This document shows, piece after piece, positions 1 to 6,150 of a stretch of DNA of 7,243 nucleotides (position 1 is its first letter; each line of letters starts with the position of its first letter). Source of the DNA: Bacteroidota bacterium (GTDB taxonomy: Bacteria > CLD3 > SB21); assembly GCA_020438245.1 (NCBI GenBank), contig JAGQUY010000116.1, positions 1 to 7,243 of the forward strand. Reading direction: 5' to 3'. The position numbers and the translations under genes were made by a program. The notes under the pieces were generated by a model. It was given only the letters and a program-made list of their open reading frames with translations, was not told the DNA's origin and did no database searches.

Positions 1-280
1 GTTTCGCCCTGTCCTTCCAGGGCCCTGCCGCAAAGTGTTCCGATTTGTCAACCACGACCATAGGCAAGCGGCGCCCCTGGGGTGTAACGCCAAAATACAT
101 CAATCGAACCCACGGAGAAGCCCTTTCCAGGCGTTTGATATATTCGATCGTCTTGTCGTATCGGGGCGTTTCCAGTCCGCCTGATTTTTCGAAATCCGTA
201 AGCCATTGCTCCTCCTTGGAAACCGGCTTTGAACAGGCGGCAATTCCTAAAATCAAAACAACCAATACTGCTCTTTGCAT
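1..280 (-). CDS. M14-family zinc carboxypeptidase lipoprotein, N-terminal part (runs off the window)
   Basis: This gene is cut by the window edge: 93 codons are present and the rest lies below position 1. The start at 280 is set by a strong Shine-Dalgarno TAAGGAG six bases upstream. Residues 1-16 form a short lipoprotein signal: a basic start, a hydrophobic core, then LGIAAC with the lipidated cysteine at 16, so the product should be anchored to an envelope membrane. Residues 38-79 (TPRYDKTIEY, then ASPWVRL, FGVTPQGRRLP and VVVDK) match the start of the peptidase M14 domain, where a leading helix precedes a strand of the form G.S..GR.LP. In the known family the zinc ligands (HxxE and a later His) follow this region, so they are not visible here and catalytic competence cannot be judged. 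The gene starts 24 bp after the cysteine-rich gene and is probably the next member of the same transcript. The family call rests on this N-terminal stretch only. Confidence 0.8.
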   Translation of the reverse strand, partial: MQRAVLVVLILGIAACSKPVSKEEQWLTDFEKSGGLETPRYDKTIEYIKRLERASPWVRLMYFGVTPQGRRLPMVVVDKSEHFAAGPWKDRAK

Positions 281-286
281 GGGATA

Positions 287-293
287 CTCCTTA
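287..293 (-). promoter_or_regulatory. Shine-Dalgarno of the M14 lipoprotein gene
   Basis: On the minus strand this reads TAAGGAG, a near-perfect anti-16S match, six bases before the ATG at 280. It is the best ribosome-binding site in the window. It fixes the start of the truncated gene and implies that this cistron is initiated on its own rather than by coupling. Confidence 0.8.
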
Positions 294-304
294 CCTAAAC
301 GATT

Positions 305-1180
305 TTACAACGCACGATTACTGCAGGAATTGGTATACAACTCGGACCCCGCGTCGTAGGTGCACGCTGAAGCAGATGCCATTCCTTGAAGACAAAAGAT
401 TCTATGAAGCAGTCTATCCTTTCCATATTCTCGGCGTACCACATCGACCAGCATACCCTGGTCGCAGGCAATACATTTTTCGGCCTGATGTTTGAGCATG
501 GTTCCCGTGGATCGCGCTACAACCGATTTGCTGTCGTTCCAAACCATCTCGTTTTCGGCCCGTACTCTGAAATCTATTTTGCGCCACTGATCCAGCCGGA
601 GACGACCTTCATCTACCGTAAGAATCGCCTCAAACTCCAATTCATCCCCGCGCCGCAGCTGTAGGCGTTGTTGCGCAGCCCGTCCGACGACGGCGAAAAC
701 CGGATCGTCAATCCGCTCGTTCCCGATGAACGTATTTTCAAAGCACACCAAATATCCCGCCAGATGAACCGATGGGTTGCCCGAAGGTTCACCGAACATT
801 TTGATATGCGGTTTCACCGACCGGATGGTCCCCAAACATTCGTGCCGCTTCTCGACATGATCGCGAAGCCATTCTTCAAAATCCTGCAACAATTCAACGA
901 AGTCCGGATAGCCCCGGGGATCTTCTTTGACCAGTACCCGGGTCATCTTTTCCTCATCAAAAAAACGGCATCCCTGACAAGTACGTCCTACATGAGAATA
1001 TCCGCGGTAGCACTTTCTGCGATGTTCCAACTCGATGCATTTCCATCGAAAATAGGTACATCCGTTTGGAAAGCACTTCTTGCGGTGCAACGTATGATAT
1101 ACGGAAACGTGGTGTCCACGCTGCCTATGGGCGTCGTGCGAACATTTGAATATATCCTGCCGCTTGTACTGATTCTTCAC
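305..1180 (-). CDS. Uncharacterised cysteine-rich, putative zinc-binding protein
   Basis: I do not recognise this family. The 291-residue product has three visible parts. Residues 13-72 are dense in Cys and His: Cys at 13, 36, 41, 48, 57, 68 and 71, and His at 15, 18, 23, 24, 29, 32, 53 and 63. They end in CQGC, which suggests one or two zinc sites. Residues 92-112 look like an acidic helix. Residues 118-206 alternate hydrophobic strands with glycine turns and could be a small beta-barrel such as an OB fold; this is inference. Residues 236-273 hold CIAC followed by single cysteines at 263 and 273 (C-x2-C-x23-C-x9-C), a possible second zinc ribbon. No signal peptide or membrane segment is seen, so it is probably cytoplasmic. 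The start is a GTG overlapping the mazG stop as GTGA, with no convincing Shine-Dalgarno, so translation probably depends on ribosomes finishing mazG. A later ATG at residue 79 would remove the whole first Cys cluster and is less likely. A nucleic-acid-binding role is possible but unproven. Confidence 0.8.
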   Translation of the reverse strand: MKNQYKRQDIFKCSHDAHRQRGHHVSVYHTLHRKKCFPNGCTYFRWKCIELEHRRKCYRGYSHVGRTCQGCRFFDEEKMTRVLVKEDPRGYPDFVELLQDFEEWLRDHVEKRHECLGTIRSVKPHIKMFGEPSGNPSVHLAGYLVCFENTFIGNERIDDPVFAVVGRAAQQRLQLRRGDELEFEAILTVDEGRLRLDQWRKIDFRVRAENEMVWNDSKSVVARSTGTMLKHQAEKCIACDQGMLVDVVRREYGKDRLLHRIFCLQGMASASACTYDAGSELYTNSCSNRAL

Positions 1181-2004
1181 GCCTGATCTTTTTCAAGTCG
1201 TTTGGCCTCCTCCCAAAATTCATCCATCTCCGCCAAGGTCGCTTCTTGCATTTCTTTGCCGGCCATTTTGAATTGTTTTTCAACGTAGCGGAAACGCCGG
1301 TTGAATTTGTCGATCGTCCGCCGAAGTGCGTCTTCAGGATTCACCTTGAGGAATCTTGAAATATTGACGATGGAAAACAACACGTCACCAAGTTCGTCCT
1401 CTATGCGGTCCGGATCAAGACCGGGGGCCGCCTCCTGGAGTTCTTGTAATTCTTCAAAAACCTTTGGCCACACTTCTTCAATTTTACCCCAGTCGAAACC
1501 AACTCTGGACGCCTTCTCCTGCATTCGCGACGCTCGCACCAGAGCTGGCAGAGTCCTTGGCACGCCATCCAGCACGGATTCCCGATCGGCTTCATTGAGT
1601 TTGATGCGTTCCCAATTGGTAAGCACCTGATCGGATGAATTTGCCGTCACCTCGCCGAATACATGCGGATGCCGTCGAATCAATTTATCGCTTAAACTGC
1701 GCAGCACATCGGCCATGTCAAACGTACCGGTTTCTTCCGTCAAACGGGTGTGAAAAAGGATCTGCAGCAGCAAATCGCCCATTTCCTTGCGTAAGTCGTC
1801 GTATCGGCGTTCGTCCAGCATTTCCAGCACCTCATATGCCTCTTCCAGCAGATACGGACGAAGACTGTCGTGAGTCTGTTCGCGATCCCATGGACATTGA
1901 CGTCGCAGCTCGCGCATGATGTTATACACCCGCCCGAAGTGAAAACGAACCTGTTCGGTTCTATCGTCGTCGTCAATATTTATTTGTTCGGTTTCAAAAG
2001 ACAT
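1177..2004 (-). CDS. mazG: Nucleoside triphosphate pyrophosphohydrolase MazG
   Basis: MazG hydrolyses nucleoside triphosphates to monophosphate and pyrophosphate. It acts in the cytosol to clear aberrant or oxidised nucleotides and, in E. coli, to lower ppGpp under starvation. The protein has 275 residues against about 263 in E. coli and shows the classical two tandem all-alpha MazG domains. The first has CPWDREQTHDSL (37-48), the metal-binding EExxE at 54-58 and ExxD at 74-77. The second, catalytic domain follows the conserved RVGFDW (167-172) and has EExxE at 184-188 and ExxD at 204-207. All acidic ligands are present in both copies. The N-terminus carries a short acidic extension (about 15 residues, with DDDD at 11-14) not typical of the family. 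Translation is probably coupled to the TPR gene: the Shine-Dalgarno overlaps that gene's stop, and only 9 bp separate the two genes. The mazG stop overlaps the next gene's GTG. Confidence 0.96.
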   Translation of the reverse strand: MSFETEQINIDDDDRTEQVRFHFGRVYNIMRELRRQCPWDREQTHDSLRPYLLEEAYEVLEMLDERRYDDLRKEMGDLLLQILFHTRLTEETGTFDMADVLRSLSDKLIRRHPHVFGEVTANSSDQVLTNWERIKLNEADRESVLDGVPRTLPALVRASRMQEKASRVGFDWGKIEEVWPKVFEELQELQEAAPGLDPDRIEDELGDVLFSIVNISRFLKVNPEDALRRTIDKFNRRFRYVEKQFKMAGKEMQEATLAEMDEFWEEAKRLEKDQA

Positions 2005-2010
2005 TCGACA

Positions 2011-2015
2011 TCCTC
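2011..2015 (-). promoter_or_regulatory. Shine-Dalgarno of mazG overlapping the upstream stop codon
   Basis: Minus-strand GAGGA lies six bases before the mazG ATG and overlaps the TGA of the TPR gene (2016-2014). This placement is typical of coupled re-initiation within an operon and supports the mazG start at 2004. Confidence 0.65.
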
Positions 2016-4281
2016 AATTGGTTTTCAGTCGTTTAAGAGCTTCCTGCTGGAAAGCATCTTCGTAGCGGTGAATCAGTTGTTCAAAGGAGATGTTTTTTCT
2101 CATATTCTGAAAGACTTTATTTCTGCGTACGGCGGCAAAATCGGTGAAATTATCCGCAAACGCCTTTTCGAGCCAGAGCACGGAACCTGCCACGTCGTTC
2201 CGGCCCCCGAAGGTAACGGCTATTTTATACGCAAGATCGGCATCGCTGGAATCCAGTTGCCAGTGTTTAAAGAACCACGATGCAGCCTCTTCATACTTCT
2301 TCTGTTCCAGCAGGATATTCCCGTATGCGGAAAAAAGCTCAGGAATATCGTGATCCCCCGTAAGACGCAGCGCGGATTGAATTTCGGATTCGGCATCTTC
2401 GAATCGCTCCAGCGTCAGATACAGTTCGGACAACGCCATTCGTGCAGGATAGTAGCTGGAATCAAGCACAACAGCCTTTTTGTAGTAAATCATGGCTCGA
2501 TCGTATTTACGCGCCAGTATACAGGTTTTGCCGATCTCCAAGTACGCCTCCAGGTACGCCGGATAAATTCTCAACGCTTTTTCCAGTTGCCCTATGGCGG
2601 ACTCGTACTGGCGTAATCCACGCAGCACAACCGCATAATAGAGGTACGACTCCGCATTAGGGTTCATGCGAATGCTCTTAAGTATCTCCAGTTGTGCATC
2701 TTCAAATCGCTTCATACGGATGAGCGTCTTGGCCATCGCGAGATGAATCCGGGCATAACCGTACTCATCGTTGACCCGATCTGCATAGTATCGGTAATAC
2801 TCCAGCGCGCGGGCATACTGATTCATTTGGTCGTAGGCATCTCCCAAAAGCCAATGAAGCCGCAGGAGATCGGGGTTCCATCCAACTGCAATCTGCAGAT
2901 CGGTGAGCGCTTCTGCAGGCTGTCTCAAATAGACCAATCGAACGAATCCAATGGCGGCATGCACCGTCTTTTGCTGCGATTCCGGAAGATCTCCGTCCAG
3001 AAGGGCGTCATCCCAGGCGGTAACCAAATCGACAAGGGCGCCGGAGCCTGTCTTTCTCCGATTCAGGAACTGAAGAATTTGAACAGGATTTTGCGATGCA
3101 CTTTCCAACTCCGGCCGAATCAGAACGGCCATGACGTAGTGTAATGCAGCATCGTGGATCTCACCCTGCTGGTATTCAAGGTTGGCGAGAGTAATAAGTG
3201 TCAGTGCATCGTCCGGTCGGCTGCGAAGGATGTCCTCATACAGGCTCCGCGCTTCACCGAAACGGCCCTTCTCTTCGTGAATACGTGCCAGGTTCTTTCT
3301 GGCCACGATCTCAAATCGATCGGACGCTGCGGATCGTTCGTAGAACTTCGTAGCAGAAACCGTGTCTCTTTGAAGCATGGACAAATTTCCCAGCACATTG
3401 AGTGCCGCTGCAAAGTCCGGTCGTACCGAGAGTGACTGATTGGCATACTGCCTCGCCAGGTCGTTGTTCTTCTCCAGGTACGCGATAACGGCGAGCTGAG
3501 AAAGCGACCGATAGTCCCGAGGTTGTTCTTTGATCGCCTCCTGATACGATTGTCTTGCTTTCTTGAGGTCGTTGAGGTGGGAAAAATACAGATCTCCCAA
3601 TGCCCGAAGCGCATTTGCATCTTTCGGGTGATTGACCAACACCAGCGCACCTTCCGGGGCCCTGTTCCTGTCTGCAAGAAAATTGGCAAATGCAATCGCA
3701 GCGGGAATCAAGCCCGGGTTCATCGATAGGACGCGACGGTATAACGCCTCCGCCGAATCCGGAAACTGACTTTCGGAAAATCGGGCGTGTTGAAAGACTT
3801 CATAGGCATCCGCTTCCGAAGCAGTCGTGGTCGCCTTTATCTTCTTGGGATCCATCTTCCATCCCGCTTTCTTCCAAAGATCCAGGCAGACCCTGAAATG
3901 GAAATCCGCCAACGACTCCTTTTCCTTACGCGAAACGTTCAAACTCTTGACCAACATTTTACCGGTCTTGATTTCAACAAGATCCAATTGGATTGAAGAC
4001 GAGGCAGGATCCTGGCGGACAAACACGGCCTGATCGTACAGTGAAAACGGCGGTTCTGACTTCAGCGTTTCGGGGCTTGGGATCTTGGCCTGAGTGGAAA
4101 GTACTCGGGCCGGTTCGTCCAGTGCGGCCGCTGCGCTTTCTACCGCGAAACAGATGGAAAATACAGGAAACTCGCCCGAACCGTCCGCCTTCACAGGTAC
4201 AATGGCCAGAACGGGCGTCGGATTCTGAGCCGCAACGGGCAACGAAAGCGCCAAAAATAAGGCCGGAAAAAGACGCATCAT
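2014..4281 (-). CDS. Secreted multi-TPR protein with a possible TolB-N/CsgG-like N-terminal domain
   Basis: This 755-residue protein begins with a Sec signal peptide: MMR, a hydrophobic core over residues 4-16, and a probable cleavage near VAAQ (16-19). It is therefore likely periplasmic or surface-associated. Residues 23-140 resemble the mixed alpha/beta domain seen at the start of TolB/CsgG/FlgO-type proteins: a strand VLAIVPVKADGSG, a helix, then a strand with VEIKTGKML and a closing helix. This is a pattern judgement only. From about 155 to 710 the sequence is built of tetratricopeptide repeats of about 34 residues, with the W/L-G-Y-A-F-A-P pattern. Clear copies start near 222, 257, 325, 358, 470, 508, 542, 576, 610 and 646, with a degenerate stretch at 395-465. 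The C-terminus (FTDFAAVRRNKVFQNMRKN) is the usual closing motif of long TPR proteins. TPRs mediate protein-protein contact, so a scaffold role in the envelope is likely, but the partner is unknown. The start ATG overlaps the esterase stop as ATGA. A second ATG follows directly and gives the same protein less one residue. Confidence 0.9.
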   Translation of the reverse strand: MMRLFPALFLALSLPVAAQNPTPVLAIVPVKADGSGEFPVFSICFAVESAAAALDEPARVLSTQAKIPSPETLKSEPPFSLYDQAVFVRQDPASSSIQLDLVEIKTGKMLVKSLNVSRKEKESLADFHFRVCLDLWKKAGWKMDPKKIKATTTASEADAYEVFQHARFSESQFPDSAEALYRRVLSMNPGLIPAAIAFANFLADRNRAPEGALVLVNHPKDANALRALGDLYFSHLNDLKKARQSYQEAIKEQPRDYRSLSQLAVIAYLEKNNDLARQYANQSLSVRPDFAAALNVLGNLSMLQRDTVSATKFYERSAASDRFEIVARKNLARIHEEKGRFGEARSLYEDILRSRPDDALTLITLANLEYQQGEIHDAALHYVMAVLIRPELESASQNPVQILQFLNRRKTGSGALVDLVTAWDDALLDGDLPESQQKTVHAAIGFVRLVYLRQPAEALTDLQIAVGWNPDLLRLHWLLGDAYDQMNQYARALEYYRYYADRVNDEYGYARIHLAMAKTLIRMKRFEDAQLEILKSIRMNPNAESYLYYAVVLRGLRQYESAIGQLEKALRIYPAYLEAYLEIGKTCILARKYDRAMIYYKKAVVLDSSYYPARMALSELYLTLERFEDAESEIQSALRLTGDHDIPELFSAYGNILLEQKKYEEAASWFFKHWQLDSSDADLAYKIAVTFGGRNDVAGSVLWLEKAFADNFTDFAAVRRNKVFQNMRKNISFEQLIHRYEDAFQQEALKRLKTN

Positions 4282-5282
4282 CCGGAAATTGCCTCACTCA
4301 GTTTAACCAGGGATACTTCGTATCGGTAACTTGTGCCCATGTGCCCGTCCTCAAATTCTTCATACGAAAACGGAATTCCGGCGGCGGAGAGTCTTTTTGA
4401 AAGAATTCGGGAGCCAATATGGAGGTTATATTCGTCGCGGGAACCACATTCGATAAAAATGTCGTTCAGTTTTTTCAGCCGCAGTTGGTTGGTTTTTTGG
4501 GTTACCAGATAAACGGGATCCTGTTCCAGCCATTTCATCCAAACATCGCCCCGAAGTTCGCCCGTTTCCAGATCGAAGGGAAGATCTATTTGATAGGGCG
4601 CATCCGGGTTGGGTGAATAGGCCGCTGACATCGCAATGATGTTCATGGTCGTGATCATTTCACCCGATTTCTTGGGAGCCTCGAAGAATCTCCTGAAAAA
4701 CTCCTCCAGCCCGCCGGTTCGGTGAAGAACCGTGTACGCCTTCGGGAAATCGGGTTTGTATCCGTATTCAAAATACATATCTCCGCTGCTGCAATAAATC
4801 GATCCAAAGAGATCGGGGTGCTTCATACCAAGGATGAAAGAGCCATATCCGCCGCTCGAACGCCCGAGCAAACCACGATGCCGCGGAGCGGCCATCGTCC
4901 GATAAGTCGAATCCACATAGGGCACGATCTCCCTGATCACATAGTCTTCGTAGGGTCCCTGCGCAATCGAATTCATGTACTGCGATCCTCCCCATGCCGT
5001 AAACGTATCGGGCATAACGACGATGCACTCCTCCATCTTTCCGGCGCCGATCAACCTGTCCAGGCGCTCGTCGATGGAATACCCCCAGGCTTGGGGAGCA
5101 AGCAGCATGGCGCCGAACCCCATATAGGCGCTCAACAAATAAATCGTCGGAAACTCGCGGTTGGGCTCGGATTCGTACGAGGGCGGGAGATAAATGACAA
5201 GTTTTCGCACATGCGGGTCACCCAGCGGGTTTCCCCGCAAGAGCGTACTGTCAAACCAGTCGATCTTAATTTGGGAGCTCAT
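4278..5282 (-). CDS. Cytoplasmic alpha/beta-hydrolase, esterase D / enterochelin esterase-like family
   Basis: The 334-residue product belongs to the putative-esterase group of alpha/beta-hydrolases, which cleave carboxylic esters of varied and usually unpredictable substrates. The catalytic triad is visible: the nucleophile elbow G-R-S-S-G-G at 140-145 (Ser142), Asp283 in CGSRDEYNL and His314 in EDGHMGTSYRY. The N-terminal strand VRKLVIYLPPSYE (25-37) and the later FPTIYLLSAY are also typical. Ser142 and Asp283 are about 141 residues apart, well beyond the usual 75-80. The extra region, roughly 171-257, includes AYSPNPDAPYQIDLPFDL and should form a cap over the active site, as in a known sub-branch of the family. 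No signal peptide is present, so the enzyme should be cytosolic and separate from its secreted neighbour. The start follows parA by 13 bp and has GAGAGG nine bases upstream. The stop overlaps the TPR start (ATGA). The substrate is unknown; siderophore hydrolysis is possible, but no siderophore genes are nearby. Confidence 0.92.
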   Translation of the reverse strand: MSSQIKIDWFDSTLLRGNPLGDPHVRKLVIYLPPSYESEPNREFPTIYLLSAYMGFGAMLLAPQAWGYSIDERLDRLIGAGKMEECIVVMPDTFTAWGGSQYMNSIAQGPYEDYVIREIVPYVDSTYRTMAAPRHRGLLGRSSGGYGSFILGMKHPDLFGSIYCSSGDMYFEYGYKPDFPKAYTVLHRTGGLEEFFRRFFEAPKKSGEMITTMNIIAMSAAYSPNPDAPYQIDLPFDLETGELRGDVWMKWLEQDPVYLVTQKTNQLRLKKLNDIFIECGSRDEYNLHIGSRILSKRLSAAGIPFSYEEFEDGHMGTSYRYEVSLVKLSEAISG

Positions 5283-5291
5283 GAGCCACAG

Positions 5292-5297
5292 CCTCTC
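5292..5297 (-). promoter_or_regulatory. Shine-Dalgarno of the esterase gene overlapping the parA stop
   Basis: Minus-strand GAGAGG ends nine bases before the ATG at 5282 and overlaps the TGA of parA (5298-5296). It supports the chosen start and suggests coupled translation of the two genes. Confidence 0.6.
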
Positions 5298-6042
5298 ACT
5301 TCAATTTGGTTCGCCGGACAATTTCTTTCCAGAGGGCGGTATACGCCATCGCTGAAGTGGACGATCTCGAATACGACACCAGCGGGGCTCTGCGAACACC
5401 CATGCGCTCCACATCGGATGCGTATGGAATATATGCTCTGGTAAATTTACTGCCCGGGAAAACGAATTCTTTGATGGTGGCACTGTGAATGGATTTGCGC
5501 AAATCAACAAGAGAGAAGAACGGAATAATCCTCCGCGTTTCCAATTTTCGCTGGCGAACGTAACGTACCACGTTGCTGTAACTCCGAAGAGACAAGACCG
5601 TCGGGATAAGGGGTACAAGGATCCAATCGGCCGCCGCCAGCAGATTGGCGGTCAAGGGCGTAAAGCCACCCGGCGCATCGATCCAAACCAAATCGGTTTC
5701 ACCCGATACCTCCTTGAGTGCTTTGCGGATCGCTTGAGGAGATTTGTGCATCTGTTGCGCAATGGCATCTATTCGGGGATTTGCAAAATCGGCCGGAAGA
5801 ATCGTCAGATTTCCGAAATCCGTTTTCTTCAGAAAACCCGTGAGTCCGTATTCCTGGGCGACTTTTTTCGGAGGTATCTTATACTTGGGCTTGGAGTGAA
5901 AGTAGAAACTCGCGGAACCCTGTGAATCCAAATCCCACAAAAGGGTTCGTCTTCCCTCGTTGGCCGACAGCCAGGCCAAATTGACTGCGGCCGCTGTTTT
6001 GCCAACACCGCCTTTGAGATTGTACACTGCGATTGTAATCAT
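5296..6042 (-). CDS. ParA/Soj-family (MinD-like) ATPase without a visible ParB partner
   Basis: ParA-family ATPases dimerise on ATP binding, usually coat non-specific DNA or a membrane, and position plasmids, chromosomes or large protein assemblies in the cell. The deviant Walker A motif KGGVGKT is at 10-16, with both the signature Lys10 and Lys15 present. The switch I/Walker A' region is LLWDLDSQGSAS (34-45) and Walker B is LVWIDAPGG (118-126). The C-terminal part, IPYASDVERMGVRRAPLV and then AYTALWKEI, follows the usual ParA ending. At 248 residues, with the P-loop at the very start, it is the short form lacking an N-terminal helix-turn-helix, so it should not autoregulate as plasmid type Ia ParA does. 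No parB, parS-like palindrome or replication gene lies in the window. Its neighbours are an esterase, a secreted TPR protein and mazG. This orphan status suggests a cargo-positioning role other than plasmid partition, but the cargo cannot be inferred. It is the first gene behind the promoter at 6070-6098. Confidence 0.93.
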   Translation of the reverse strand: MITIAVYNLKGGVGKTAAAVNLAWLSANEGRRTLLWDLDSQGSASFYFHSKPKYKIPPKKVAQEYGLTGFLKKTDFGNLTILPADFANPRIDAIAQQMHKSPQAIRKALKEVSGETDLVWIDAPGGFTPLTANLLAAADWILVPLIPTVLSLRSYSNVVRYVRQRKLETRRIIPFFSLVDLRKSIHSATIKEFVFPGSKFTRAYIPYASDVERMGVRRAPLVSYSRSSTSAMAYTALWKEIVRRTKLK

Positions 6043-6047
6043 GAGAA

Positions 6048-6051
6048 CTCC
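6048..6051 (-). promoter_or_regulatory. Shine-Dalgarno of parA
   Basis: Minus-strand GGAG lies five bases before the ATG at 6042, inside a short leader of about 21 nt predicted from the upstream promoter. It agrees with the family-typical start just before the P-loop. Confidence 0.6.
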
Positions 6052-6069
6052 GGGGAGATGACTTCCTTA

Positions 6070-6098
6070 TTATTACGATTTTTTTGAAAGTCATGCAA
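6070..6098 (-). promoter_or_regulatory. Sigma70-type promoter in front of parA
   Basis: On the minus strand a -35 box TTGCAT (6098-6093) is followed by a 17-bp spacer with a run of seven A and then a -10 box TAATAA (6075-6070). Transcription would start near 6063 and give a leader of about 21 nt containing the parA Shine-Dalgarno. This is the only gap of this size in the window, and no comparable promoter was found between the genes downstream. It therefore probably drives parA, esterase, TPR, mazG, the cysteine-rich gene and the M14 gene as one operon. The match is by eye to the general bacterial consensus. Confidence 0.55.
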
Positions 6099-6103
6099 GT
6101 CAA

Positions 6104-6150
6104 AGCCCCGAGTCGGCTCTTGGAGACCGCGGTTGAAGCATTCGGGGACT
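6104..6150 (-). terminator. Inverted repeat after dus, weak terminator candidate
   Basis: The arms AGCCCCGA (6104-6111) and TCGGGGACT (6142-6150, starting in the dus stop codon) can pair as an eight-base-pair stem with one bulged base. The loop is about 30 nt and contains a small CCGCGG palindrome. The position directly behind dus fits a transcript end, but no T-run follows the stem on the minus strand, so a classical Rho-independent terminator is not supported. Confidence 0.25.

Noticed and set aside
281..340. Internal promoter before the M14 gene (TAAAAT-like -10)
   Set aside because: No -35-like hexamer lies at 16-18 bp and no extended -10 TGn is present, so the match is within chance for this AT-richer gap.
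45..359. Plus-strand open frame of 104 codons at the left edge
   Set aside because: It is antisense to the M14 lipoprotein gene, which has a strong ribosome-binding site, a lipobox and a family match.
668..1186. Plus-strand open frame of 172 codons opposite the cysteine-rich gene
   Set aside because: Because the minus-strand product is itself unrecognised, this was weighed seriously. The minus-strand frame is longer, fits the operon with a GTGA overlap and has ordered cysteine patterns, while the plus frame shows no domain or operon context.
1870..2616. Plus-strand open frame of 248 codons opposite mazG and the TPR gene
   Set aside because: It lies wholly antisense to two genes with clear family motifs, spans their junction, and its translation has no recognisable domain. 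It is a by-product of the codon usage of the real genes.
4722..5444. Plus-strand open frame of 240 codons opposite the esterase and parA
   Set aside because: It is antisense to the catalytic regions of two well-supported genes and shows no motif.
6043..6148. parS-like site or origin near parA
   Set aside because: No TGTTTCACGTGAAACA-like palindrome, iterons or DnaA-box cluster was seen by eye here or in the flanking genes.
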